From: Papilionanthe hookeriana x Papilionanthe teres
Lineage: Eukaryota; Streptophyta; Magnoliopsida; Asparagales; Orchidaceae
DNA length: 64,000 nt
Direction of reading: 5' to 3'
NCBI GenBank assembly: GCA_022702705.1
Contig: CM040424.1
Location: 73,530,709 to 73,594,708, forward strand
The translations under genes and the position numbers were made by a program. Positions within the stretch are counted from its first letter, which is position 1; the number at the start of each line of letters is the position of its first letter. This document shows, in pieces, positions 23,641 to 34,116 of the stretch. Under the pieces are notes generated by a model, which was not told the DNA's origin, ran no database searches, and saw only the letters and a list, made by a program, of their open reading frames with translations.

Positions 23641-24419
23641 CTATTGGTTCATCAATCCATAGGGTAAATGTCACTAAAAATAAAGTTCACAATGTCTGCA
23701 TACCATGGAACATGCCACTCATTAATAATGAATAACTTTTCATCAGAAAAATGTTCATCAATTTCTTCATAAGAAAAGAGAGATTTTTCATTTTCAAGCC
23801 TTGATAAATGATCAACAATTTGATTATCAACACCATTTCTATCTAATATTTCAAAGTTAAAAACTCGTAAAAGAAGAATCCATCTTATTAGTCTTGGTTT
23901 AACATCCTTCTTTTCATTAAATATTTAATAACAAAATGATCAATATGCACCATACATTTAGTTCCAATCAAATATGATTTAAATTTATCAAAAGCATATA
24001 CTATCGCTAGTAACTCCTTCTCAATTGTGGTATAATTGTTTTGAGTGTCATTCAGAGTTCTACTAGCATAGTAGATCACTTTAAAAGTTTTATCATATTT
24101 TGTCCTAAAATAGCTCCAATAGCATAATCACTTGCACCACACATTAATTTAAAAGGTTTTTCCCAATCTGGTGAAACAATAACTGGTGCAGTGATTAATT
24201 TTTCTTTTATTAACTCAAAAGCTTTTAGAGAATCTTCATTAAAATAAAAAAAATCTTTTTCCAATAACTGGCATAGAGGTTTAGCAATTTTGGAAAAGTC
24301 TTCAATATAACATCTGTAGAAACCAGCATGTTCCAAAAAACTCCCAATCTCCCTCACATTTGTTAGGCAAGGTAAATTAGCGATCACTTGAATTTTTGCA
24401 GTGTCCACTCCCATACTTT
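23641..24419 (-). pseudogene. RNase H region of element A (pseudogene)
   Basis: Two frames give the RNase H segment of Ty3/gypsy pol. MGVDTAKIQVI starts the stretch at 24,414, with the connection region after RT, then DYAIGAILGQ (about 24,125). After a frame change the sequence has MIYYASRTLND, YTTIEKELLAIVYAFDKF and DHFVIKYLM (24,079-23,920). It ends with a linker containing VDHLSRLEN and WHVPWYADIVNF (about 23,680). The motif usually read TDH is here IDH. Frameshifts near 24,090 and 23,890 and a stop at 23,888 break the gene. The enzyme would normally degrade the RNA strand of the RNA-DNA hybrid. Confidence 0.85.
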
Positions 24420-25257
24420 TTTTCTGAAATATGATGTCCCAAAATAATTCCTCCTGCTACCATAAATTGAAATCTTTCCTAATTAAGGACTACATTTATT
24501 TCTTCATAGCGTTTCAGAACTTTAGATAAATGTTCTAAGCATGATTCAAATGAAATTCTAAACACTGAAAAATCTTCCATAAACACTTCAATTCCTTTTT
24601 CAATTAAATCATAGAAAATTTCCATCAAACATCTTTGAAATGTAGCAAGGGCATTACATAAACCAAAGGGCATTATTCTAAAAGTAAATGTACCATAAGG
24701 ACTGGTAAATGTGGTTTTCTCTTAGTCCTCAGAAGCAATTTGTATTTGGTTATATCCAGTATATCCATCTAAAAAACAAATGTATTTATGTCTAACTAGT
24801 CTATCCAACATTTGATAAAGAAAGAGAAGTCGAAAATGATCTTTCATGGTGGAAATATTTAATTTTTTATAATGAATGTATATTTGCCAAACTATAACTT
24901 GTCTTATAGGTATTAATTCATTCTTTTCATTAACAGTTACAACTACTCCTCCTTTCTTAGGAACACAGTGAATACGACTAACTTATGCACTATCGGAAAT
25001 ACGATAGATAATTCCAACATCCAACCACTTTAAAATATCTTTCTTTACAACTTCTTTCATAATAGGAATTAATCTCCTTTGAGGATGAGCCTTGGGTTTG
25101 TAATTTTCTTCCATAAGGATTCTGTGCATACAAATTGAAGGACTCATTTCTTTAATATCAGCAATGGTCCATCCAAAGGCTTTCTTATATTTCTTAGAAT
25201 TTCAAGAAAACTCTCTTCTTCTTCTGTAGTTAATTTCAAGCAAACTCTCTTCTTCTT
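24420..25257 (-). pseudogene. Reverse transcriptase region of element A (pseudogene, altered catalytic motif)
   Basis: The reverse transcriptase domain lies on the minus strand. It includes HPQRRLIPIMKEVVKKDI (about 25,060), an FLDGYTGYNQIQI stretch carrying the first catalytic Asp (about 24,750), MPFGLCNALATFQRC (24,673-24,629) and the catalytic loop VFMEDFSVF (about 24,575). In this family the loop is normally FMDD or YMDD. Here the second-to-last acid is Glu, which would be expected to cripple the enzyme. Stops and frameshifts occur before and after. The N-terminal side is cut at 25,257 by the junction with element B sequence, so protease and linker are missing. Confidence 0.85.
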
Positions 25258-25750
25258 CTCATCAATCACTAGCAGGCATGTAGCTTGTACCGTGGCAGCT
25301 CAGAGAATGTTATGTCTGTGGTTTCTCCTTTGAGACCTAGTCGATGGGGGAACTCTAGAGCTGGAACTAATCTAAAAAATCGAGGGTGCAGTGAGGAAGG
25401 CATTATCAAAATTTTCTTCGTATTTAATTTCCTACCCTTTGGTAGACGGGAAAGTCGGTGCGGTGACTGCAAAACCAGTAGCCATAGGGGTAGCAACTCT
25501 TCTATGCACGGATACAACTGACTTGACAAGGGTGGTAGAAACCTTCACCTTCTTAGAAGAATGGAATTCTGGTGGGAGTTCAGGTCGAACTTGGCAGATG
25601 GTTCCTGGACTTCAGAGATAGCAAATTTCTCGACAAGGAACAGGGCTTTTCCAAGCATGACTTCATCCAGAAATGGAACATTGGCGCAGTAAGACGGGCC
25701 TCACTGGAAGTGGGTAAGTTGCAGGAGAAGGTGAGTGTCGGTGTCGACAT
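25258..25750 (-). pseudogene. Element B gag N-terminal fragment, copy 1
   Basis: The minus-strand ATG at 25,750 corresponds to the ATG at 32,220 of element B. Both begin MSTPTLTFSCN. Identity to 31,711-32,220 is roughly 85% by eye. The fragment ends at 25,258 (CTCATCAATCACT), exactly where element A pol begins. The copy has small indels and stops and cannot make a protein. It replaces the gag C-terminus and protease of A. The A side of the junction is a pyrimidine run, CTCTTCTTCTTCT, that occurs twice within 55 bp and may have aided the join. Confidence 0.8.
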
Positions 25751-26282
25751 CATAACTGTCGAATGAAAAATTCTGAAAGTCAGCGAAGGCCTAAACCCTT
25801 TATAATCATAATGTAAATATTACGAAAAAGGTTGTTATGTGAACTGGGCATAATTTCATTTTATTTAGTTTTAATTGATTCTTAGGATTTTGTTATGTTT
25901 TTTATTTTCATATATTCGTTAAAAGGAGTTTAAGATTTAAGAAAGAATGATTTGAATTGCTGATAGCAAGATTGAACCTGGGAGGCACAAAGAGAGAGTG
26001 AAGTATGGAACCTTGCTCGGGATCCCCTTCACAACGCATATTGCCTTAGTGAAACTTGTTCACCAACACACCTAATAGGGGTCTGACCCTAAAAATTAAG
26101 AAAAATCCTAAAGACTCCTAAACCCCTCTGTTTAAGGATGATTAAACAGATGGTCATAAAATCAAGGAGAGTTGATCGTACTTTCTCAAGAAAGAAATGG
26201 GTAAAGTATGTCAACAAAAGAATGGTAATCCGGCTCATGAGGGACATAAGCACATTATTGATGTATTAATATAACATTTATT
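25751..26282 (-). other. Element B 5' untranslated segment, copy 1
   Basis: This is a non-coding sequence upstream of the B gag start, collinear with 32,221-32,742. Shared landmarks on the plus strand are GTGAACTGGGCATAATTTCA (25,838 and 32,308), GGGATC(C/T)CCTTCACAACGCA, and a GATGATTAAACAGATGGTC word (26,137 and 32,607). It may include part of an LTR plus the leader. I cannot place a clear LTR boundary or PBS. Confidence 0.7.
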
Positions 26283-27345
26283 AATCTAAAAAATGGTCTT
26301 ACTCCTTAAATTGTGAAGCACTTTTAAAATATGGAGGATAAGTAGGTCTATAATTACTATTCCCTTGATTGTTCCAATTCCCCAATATATTTACTTGAGT
26401 GTTCCCCCATTGTTGAGTACTACCACCTTGATTTTTTGTATTTCAGTTAAATTTTGAAGGGTTCTTCAAACTTGTTTTATAATAATTGGATTATACGTTA
26501 CTATGCTTGTTTATGACATTCAAAGTTTCTAATGATGATTTAGAATCTACAATTTGGCCTAATGAATTTTCTTCAATCATTGAAGTTGGTTGAGAAAAAT
26601 TCATTCCAAATTGGTATATCTTCCTTGAAATTACAACAAGTTAATTTGCTAACATTGCAAAAGCATCTGAATCTTGAATACCAGCTACTTTCTTAGGATT
26701 TACCCTCTCAAAGGGCCATTGAAAATTATTTGCAGTCATTTCTTCAATTAAAACATAAGTATCATTAAACTGTTTAGACATCAATGAACCACCAACAGCA
26801 ACATCGATAATTGATCTAAGAGATCCAACTAATCCATAAAAAAAGTTTGATTTATTAAATAATTTGGTATCGAATGATGTGAACACTTTCTTAGGAGATC
26901 TTTAAAATGTTCCCATGCTTCATAGATAGATTCCCCTTCAAACTGATAAAAATATGTAATATCATTTCTAAGCTTAGCAGTCTTTGATGATGGAAAATAT
27001 TTAGCAAGAAAGTTTTGTACTAAGTCACCCCAAGTTCTGATAGATCTAGGTGTTAAGGAATTTAACCACATTTTAGCTTATTCCCTTAATAAAAAAAGAA
27101 AAAGTCTAAGTCTAATAACATCATCCAAAACACCATCATATATCACACAATTCTAGAAAATTGGCAAGGTGTAAATTTGGATCTTCAGTTAGTGCTCCCT
27201 CAAATTGATTGTTAGATACAATTTGGATAATAGTAGGTTTAAGTTCAAATGAATTAGCAACTAAAGAAGGATTTTGAATATTTCCATGAAATTCATCTAT
27301 TGTAAGGTTAGCATAATCTCTTAAAGGTCTAAATTATTTGTTGCC
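26283..27345 (-). pseudogene. Athila-type gag of element A (pseudogene)
   Basis: The minus strand encodes the capsid-type gag of an Athila element. It runs from LRDYANLTIDEFHGN (about 27,330) through NQFEGALTEDPNLHLANFLE (about 27,160-27,220), a broken segment, WLNSLTPRSIRTWGDL (27,065), KYFPSSKTAKLRNDITYFYQ (about 27,005), ESIYEAWEHFKDLLRKC, and, in another frame, YGLVGSLRSIIDVAVGGSLM and NPKKVAGIQDSDAFAMLAN. The C-terminal part continues to a TQQWGNTQVN-like stretch near 26,400. Frameshifts lie near 27,130, 26,885 and 26,640. Gag would form the particle and bind RNA. The gene stops at the junction with element B sequence. Confidence 0.85.
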
Positions 27346-27583
27346 ATTTCTTGAATATTTTTTTCTTTTTCTGTATTTTTAATTTTTATGATTTCTTATA
27401 ATTCTTTCTAATTCAGAATTGTAAGGCACAAGCCCTTCATAACCTGAATGATACATACACAATAATAAAGAAACAATAAAATAAAAACAACTTTATATAA
27501 TAAATTTAAAAAGTTTAAATAAGATTTTTTTAAAAAGTTAAAAGAAAAATTTTTCTTAAAATTGTTTTCTTTATTAAATTTCT
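27346..27583 (-). other. Leader between PBS and gag of element A
   Basis: An AT-rich untranslated sequence. Just after the PBS it reads GAAATTTAATAAAGAAAACA on the minus strand, very like the leader after the PBS at 38,801 (GAAATTTAAACAAGAAAATT). Confidence 0.7.
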
Positions 27584-27601
27584 TTCCCTAACAACGGTGC
27601 C
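27584..27601 (-). other. Primer binding site of element A
   Basis: The minus strand reads TGGCACCGTTGTTAGGGA directly downstream of the LTR. It resembles the TGGCGCCGTTGCCGGGGA site common in Athila elements, with several C-to-T/G-to-A type changes. Confidence 0.8.
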
Positions 27602-27603
27602 AA

Positions 27604-29469
27604 AATCTTGGTCCGCAGCGATATTTATGCTTATGTTTTATATATGAATTGATACTTCTCTTTAATGAAATCTTTCTTTACAACGTGCCAAAAACTTGAT
27701 GCAAATGTAAATAAGAGATTTAAAAGATATTTTAAAATGGGATACTATGTAAGTATACGTATCATTTATCAAGTAATATAGGAATTTCTGATTAAGCCCC
27801 GAGATAGTAATTAATAAAGAAAAATTCCTTCTGATTAGAAACAGAAAATCAACTTTTTTACTTTTAGAAAAGAACTTACTCAAACCAAAGATAATTTTTT
27901 AGGAAATATAATTCGATTCTTTTTGTTGATTTTATAATTTGAAATCAAAGTAAGTAAATACTTTAATTAAACTTTTGTAAGATAAAAACTTATGCAAATA
28001 AAAATATCTATTTCCTTTTTTGAATCAGTAACATGTTAAGGAAAATATTTGTTGTGGAAGTATCTAGAAATTATTTTATGCCAAAGAAGAGCGATAATAT
28101 TCTTTATCCTTACTAGAGATGCTATAAAAAACATAGGTTAATTTACTGATCTAAAAATCTTAAAGACGGGTTAGGCAGGAAAGATACTAGCTCTCATTCT
28201 AGAGTTTCGTCGATTCCCCCACCTGAACATCTCGTATCAAAACATAAAACAATAAACCAAATTGGGGTCATTAGTCTGTCACTTTAAAGTCCTCTAATTC
28301 TACACCATTCAAAGTATATCTCCATATTTATTTGCACTCAACCATATGGATTACATTCTCATCGATACAATCTCATGTGATTCTTTCCAATTGTTAACTG
28401 AGATAATACTGCACTGGATCTTACATGTTCTCGCAACATATTTTAACATCTTAATTGGCTAAATCAAGAAGTAAATAAAGTGCAAGGTTTTGAATCATCA
28501 CAACTTCTTCCAAAATTAAAATCCTATACTTCATACAACATACTTCCATAACTTAATTAATTCATCACTTTAAAGAAAAAGGTAAAGAAATTTACATAGA
28601 ATTCATGGAGAAAATACAATCACAACTTGGTTTAAAAATACAAATCATAATGAAAACACAAGAAGTCTTAATTAAAAACCAATTGTAATATAAAGATAAA
28701 GACTTATCTGTAAATCCTCTCCACAAAACTCTTGAAGTTCTTTTGAAAACTTGGCTTTCCCTTATAATAATCTTAAGATATTGGAGCCCAACTCAGTAGA
28801 CTCCAAATCTCAATTCTACTTCTAATACAAACTATTTAAAATGAAGTAAAGATGGTGAAGTGGACAGGTGTGTTCTACAATAACTCTCTAACATAAACCT
28901 CACTCTTAAACACTAACCACACCCTCTAACAACAACCAGTTATCTGATCTTTAAGTCCTCTTTTAATAATGTTCCAAAAGGTGTCTTCGTATCTCTTCAA
29001 ATTGTGTCCTGATTCAATTATCTTCCAAGATATGCATCCATTCAAGTGCAATTTAAATTGAATTTGGCATCAATATGTAGTTACCCACGTTCTCACCAAG
29101 AGGTGCTTCGTAAATCTCTTCAAAATGGTGCCTAAATTAAAATAACTCCTCTTTTTTAACAGTCACGCGTAAGCACGGGGTACCAGCGCTTATCCACAAG
29201 CCTGCTGACGCGTAAGCTCCAAACTGTAGAGCATAGCAGCGGGACCTTGGCGCGTAAGCGTGGGTTTTGTCGCTTAGTTGCCACATATCAATTCTTCAAT
29301 TTTCTTTATTTTTGCTCCGAATTTGATCTTTTTTCACTCTTTTCATCATAATCATCCATTTAATCATACCTGTAAGAAAAACACACAAAATACATTCCAT
29401 TAAAATGCAATATCATTAAAAATAGATATAAAAATTTGCATGAAAGCATTATATATTTTAGGTGTATCA
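27604..29469 (-). mobile_element. 5' LTR of element A
   Basis: On the minus strand it starts TGATACACCTAAAATATATA at 29,469 and runs to the PBS, about 1.87 kb. The start aligns with TGATCAACCTAAAAATGTAC at 37,002. Core landmarks such as GTGCAAATAAATATGG, GTGTAGAATTAGAGG and AATTTGGTTT (28,260-28,350) match the other LTRs. The exact 3' border is uncertain within a few bases of 27,604. Bases 29,470-29,474 (AGCAT) are the candidate target-site duplication. I could not find the partner. Confidence 0.8.
29162..29280 (-). repeat. GC-rich GCGTAAGC motif cluster in LTR A
   Basis: ACGCGTAAGC-type words occur at about 29,165, 29,209 and 29,251, with variants CGCTTATCC (29,190) and CGCTTAG (29,271), in an otherwise AT-rich LTR. 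They sit in the upstream (U3) third. The other LTRs have different GC-rich words at the same relative place. Confidence 0.6.
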
Positions 29470-32220
29470 AGCATCCTTCTATCGTGTGATTAAGCAAGCT
29501 GTGGTAAGGACAAAAGTTGGGTTGATCATTCGTGTTCATTTCTTCCAGCTTCTTTAGTTCGGGCAATCTGAACTCGGGCTTCTTCATCAAATTTATGAAC
29601 ATCATTGCCACGACATCGTCTTTAAAGGAGTAGTTCCTACGCAGTCATTTTGAAATTGTTGAACCCTATCGTCCACATGTTTTGTTTGACCTCAGCAGCT
29701 GACCAGACTGATTATTTTGCTGTGAACGGGGTTGACCATACTGCTGAGACTGGCTGTATTGTGGAGGCTGACTGTACTGAGGGGGCTGACTGTGCTGCTG
29801 TGGTGACTACTCAGCCTGAATTCTCATTGGTTGTTTCCCTTTGTTAACCGTTGCCACTACGTCGGACCTCTTTTCATATTCTTTGATCGGTCTCGTTTTC
29901 TCTGTTTTTTTGTTGGCTCCATATGCTTGACTTCCTCTTGTAAACTACTGGCCTTGCTAAGTAACTTCTCAAAGGACTTAATAGTGAGACCCTTGAGCAT
30001 GAAAGCCGCTAGACCGTGGATACTCTTGATCAGTATCTTGATCGCATGTTGTTCTTGTAGCCGAGGTTCACACATCAGGCTTAGGTTTCTCCATCTCACA
30101 ATGTAGTCGACTAGAGTTTCATTGGGTTTCTTCTGCTCCACTATGAAATCTCCTATAGTGATATGGGGCTGCACACCGGTGAATCTTTCCACAAACATGT
30201 TCTCCATTTCTGCAATGGTCTTCACTGATCCATTGGATATTTTTGCATACCAATCAAAAGCTATTCCTGACAAGCTATTGACAAACTGTCGAAACAACAA
30301 TGCTTCACTTCGTCTTATGTTACAACAATTAGCCCTAAAGTATGCTTTGTGCTGACAAGGGTTTCTAGTCTAGTCGAACGTCTTGAAAGTCGGGGGCATG
30401 AAGCCTTTGGGGTAAGGCACGACATCGAATTCCTCCGGGTAGGGTCTACCCTTTGAAACTGATGCCCCGACCTTGGACTGAGCTAAGGCCTCTCGAACTT
30501 GTTGCTCGATCATCTGCTTGATATCCTTATCTGACAAACTCGGAACTGAATCCTTCTTTTGAGGTTCATCTTCATTGGCAGAAGGGACTTCCCTTCTTTC
30601 ATTGGTGATATGTATGATTTTCGACTGGTTAACTTTTGGAGACACCGCTGGTCGTGACTGTGACTGTCTGTGTAGTGTGGCCATGGGAGTCATGGCGGCG
30701 GTCATTTCCTCCATCTTCTTCTCCAGACGGCTAATCTATTCATCTCTTGTGAAAATGGCCCTCTGAAGCTCACCCACGGCGTTCTCCTCACTAGAAACCT
30801 CGCACCCAGATGACATGGACCTGGTCTCAACCACATGAATATCCATGAATTCCTCTTCCATGTAATTCGACAGATAGTAATCTTCATCATCAATATCCAG
30901 ACCTCGTTGTTTTGCTAATTTTGAAATCTCAGCTCGGAGCTTTTAGACTTTATCATCCACTGCTTTCTCCTTAATCATATTTAAATATATAGACTTCTGT
31001 CGGCTGTCACTTCTCACTGCAACCAACTCAGAAGCCATGACAATAACAATGGGCACTTCGGAATCATGGTTCATCTTATGATCCACAGACTTCTTAGAGT
31101 GTACTAGTGCAACGACCTTCAGTAACACACTTTCCTCTTAAAAGTTGGCGCCTTGAAACAGAGTGTCTCGACAAGGACATCAGAGTGGTGAGGAGAAGTG
31201 TTCTCCCTAGGGTGTATACCATGTACAAAGGAAAAAATCTTCTCCTACTCTTCTTCTTCAAGAGTTCCTTATAATCATTGGTAGTTGGTACTCTCAGACC
31301 AAGTCGGGACTTAACTGATCTGTGTTGCGAATGTAGGAACGACAGTAGTAGCATCTGTAGCAGTGGTAGCAGTATCAACTCGTCTTCCCAAATGATGTCT
31401 AATGGAAACTCGGGCGGCTTTCCATCCTTAGAATTTCACTCTTCATTTCGAGGGATATTGCACATCCAATCCTCTTGAAAAGCTTGGTAACGAAACAACC
31501 TTCTTTCTCAACCAATCTCTGGAAAACTATGTGGACTCGGGTGACAGTTGTGGGCCTCTCCCTCACCTCATCATGACCATGTGATGATGGAAGTGTAGCA
31601 GCAATCTTATGGAGGTTCTCGTCTCCGGTAGTATCAACCAATGGGTGGAACATACTCCCCCGAAGGAGAGGAGAGATCTCCAGTAAACTGAGTTCCTCCT
31701 TTTGAAGAATCTCATCAATCACTGGCAGGCTTGTAGCTTGTACTATGGCGGCTCTAAGAATCTTACGCCTGCAGTTCCTCCTTTGAGACCTAGTCCGTGG
31801 GGGAACTCTAGAGCTGGAATCAATCTCAAAAGCTGAGGGTGCAACAAGAAAGGCATTATCAAAATTTTCTTCGTACATAATTTCCTTCCAATTGGCAGAA
31901 GGGAAAGTAGGTGCGGTGATGGAAAAATCAGTAGTCGTAGGGGTAACAACTCTCCTAGGCACGGAGATGACTTACTTGACAGGGGCGGTAGAAAACCTCA
32001 CCTTCTTAGCAGAAGAAAAATCTTGGTGAGAGTTCAGGTCGAACTCGGTAGATGGTTCCTGGACTTCTGGGATAACAACTTTCACGATAAAGAATGGGGC
32101 TTTTCCAAGCACGACTTCAAACTCATTAATGCTGGTATAGAACTGGATCATTAGAGTGACAAGATAGGCTTCACGGGTAGTGGAAAAGTTGCAGGAAAAG
32201 GTAAGTGTCGGGGTCGACAT
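29470..32220 (-). pseudogene. Element B gag (Ty3/gypsy, non-Athila), interrupted pseudogene
   Basis: A long gag-type gene starts at the minus-strand ATG at 32,220 (MSTPTLTFSCN). A basic, proline-rich N-terminal part follows (PPRTRSQRRNCRRKI at about 31,780). After frame changes comes a segment with DIKQMIEQQVREALAQSK and VVPYPKGFMPPTFKTFD (30,370-30,714), then the retrotransposon gag domain with FVNSLSGIAFDWYAKIS, FVERFTG, DYIVRWRNLSLMCE and KSFEKLLSKASSLQEEV (29,857-30,300). A Gln/Pro/Tyr-rich repeat follows (PQYSQPPQYSQ, about 29,730-29,800), and finally FCPYHSLLNHTIEGC at 29,475-29,520. The reading frame then runs straight into LTR A. Stops and frameshifts are present. The pol of B is not in the window. 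Confidence 0.8.
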
Positions 32221-32742
32221 CGTAACTGTCGAAAGAAAATTTTCGAAAGTCGGAGAAGGCCTAAACCATTTATAATCATAGTGTAAACATTACGAAAAGG
32301 CTGTTCTGTGAACTGGGCATAATTTCATTTTATTTAATTGTAATTGATTCTTAGGATTTTATTATGTTTTTTATTTTCATATATTTGTTAAAAGAAGTTT
32401 GAGATTTAATAAAAAATGATTTGATCTGCCGATAACAAGATTGAACTCGGGAGGCACAAAAAGAAAGTGAAGTATGGGACCTTTCCCGGGATCTCCTTCA
32501 CAACGCACATTGCCCTAGTGAAAATTGTTCACCAACACAACTATTAGGGGGTCCGACCCCACAAAATTAAGAAAAATCTTAAAGACTCCTGAACCCCTCT
32601 GTTTAAGGATGATTAAACAGATGGTCCTAAAATTAAGAAGAGTTGATCGTACTTTCTTAAAAAAGAAATGGATAAAGTATATCAACAGAAAAATGATAAT
32701 CTGGCTCATGAGGGACATGAGCGCATTACTGATGTATTAATA
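32221..32742 (-). other. Element B 5' untranslated segment, copy 2
   Basis: The sequence is collinear with 25,751-26,282. It joins Athila gag sequence at about 32,742 exactly as copy 1 does at about 26,282. On the minus strand a TTGGTGAACAA stretch at about 32,521-32,531 followed by TTTTCACTAGGGCAATGTGC could mark an LTR end or PBS, but I cannot confirm this. The two opposite-strand frames at 32,515-32,740 have no coding content. Confidence 0.65.
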
Positions 32743-33352
32743 TAAAATTTCCTTATCTAAAAAGTGGTTTTACTCCTTAAATTGTGAAGCACTTTTAAAA
32801 CATGGAGGATAAGTAGGTCTATAATTACTATTCCCTTGATTGTACCAATTACCCAATGGATTTACTTGAGTGTTCCCCCATTGTTGAGTACTACCACCTT
32901 GATTATTGGTATTCCAGTTAAAGTTTGGATGGTTCTTCTAACCTATGTTATAATAATTGGAATATAGGTTACTATGCTTATTTATGGCATTCAAAGTTTC
33001 TAATAATGATTTAGAATCTACCATTTAGCCTAATGAGTTTTCTTTAATCATTGAGATTGGTTGAGAAAAATTCATTCCAAATTAGTCTATCTTCCTTGAA
33101 ATTGCAGCAACTTGATTTGCTAACATTGCAAAAGCATCAAAATCATGAATACTGGCTACCTTCTTAGGATTTACCCTCTCAGAGGGCCATTGTAAATTAT
33201 TTGTAGGCATTTCTTCAATTAAAGCATATGCATCATTAAACTGTTTAGACATCAATGAACCACCAACAACAACATCGATAATAGATCTAAAAGATCTAAC
33301 TAATCCATTATAAAAATTTTGAATTATTAACCAATCTGGTATTAGATGTGAT
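32743..33352 (-). pseudogene. Athila-type gag fragment, second minus-strand copy
   Basis: This is homologous to 26,283-26,886: IIQNFYNGLVRSFRSIIDVV, SLMSKQFNDAYALIEEMP and NPKKVASIHDFDAFAMLANQ, then AISRKID. The C-terminal GGSTQQWGNTQVNPLGNWYN stretch follows to about 32,860. At its upstream end similarity stops near 33,350, where the sequence switches to plus-strand gag. With the B segment it forms the downstream copy of the 1.63-kb direct duplication. Confidence 0.8.
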
Positions 33353-33372
33353 TTCAATTCTTGCATCTTAGG

Positions 33373-34083
33373 TTGCTGCAATGTCAAGGAAGTTGGACCA
33401 ATTTGGAATGAACCAACCTCAATTTACTCCAATAAGTGAGGAAAGCTCATTAGGGTATATGATTGATTCTAACTTATCATATGAGACTTTATATACCATA
33501 AACAACCCGTATTCTAACTTTTACAACCAGGTTGGAAGAACCAACCTAAGTTTAACTGGAATCATACTACTGGGGGTGAAAACCAACATTAGGAAAATAA
33601 TCATGCAAATCCTAATGGAAGTATGAATAATCAAAGGAACACAAACTATAGAACTTCATATATACCCTACTCTAACAATGATCAACAATTTGAGGGAAGA
33701 TGTCTATAGAAGAAGTGGTATTGAAAATAAGAAACCAGTTGCAAAGTCAAATTGCTGTGACTAGAAACATAGAGAATCAACTGGGACAAATTGCTAATTC
33801 ACTTAGCAATAGACCCCAAAGAACACTTCCTAGCAACATTGAGATTAATCCTAAAGAGAACACTAATGAAAAAGTAGAAGATGTCCGATTAAGAAGTGGA
33901 AGAGAGATTGAGGATGTGGTTAGAAAAGAGAAAGAAGTTGTGAGAGAAATAAAGGAAAATAAAAGACCTGAAGAACATGTTCTTAAGGATCTAGAAAAAT
34001 TAATATCTCCAACTAAAATCAATTTAGAAAGACCACCACCTCCATTTCCTCAAAGACTTAGACATCAAGAGTTGGATAAATAA
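33373..34083 (+). pseudogene. Athila-type gag C-terminal part of element C
   Basis: The gene begins abruptly with AAMSRKLDQFGMNQP (33,373), the same point in gag as AAISRKIDQFG in the minus-strand copies. It continues with NWNHTTGGENQ in another frame, so there is a frameshift near 33,530. The last open part (33,700-34,083) has RNIENQLGQIANSLSNRPQ and LPSNIEINPKENTNEK, then LRSGREI, the sequence style that precedes the protease in Athila elements. No CCHC zinc knuckle is visible, which is usual for this lineage. The N-terminal capsid half is absent. Confidence 0.8.
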
Positions 34084-34116
34084 TTTTTAAAATTCCTTGA
34101 AGTACTTAAGAAGTTA

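Larger units (their letters stand above)
20571..29469 (-). mobile_element. Element A: decayed, chimeric Athila-like Ty3/gypsy retrotransposon
   Basis: On the minus strand from 29,469 the order is 5' LTR, PBS (27,584-27,601), leader, gag (to 26,283), a foreign gag fragment of element B (25,258-26,282) where the protease should be, RT, RNase H, integrase (to about 22,520), the post-pol motif and a non-coding tail. The order and sequence style (MPFGLCNA, VPWYADIVNF, RTAHRTPIRISPYRL) are those of the Athila lineage. I see no PPT and 3' LTR. The 3' end seems cut off by the repeat ending at 20,570. The 5' LTR end lies inside the gag reading frame of element B, so A inserted into B, or a piece holding A was joined there. 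Confidence 0.8.

Noticed and set aside
29650..30766. Plus-strand frames opposite element B gag
   Set aside because: They are antisense shadows. The minus strand carries clear gag motifs over the same bases.
33777..34022. Minus-strand frame of 81 codons
   Set aside because: It is the antisense of the gag C-terminus of element C.
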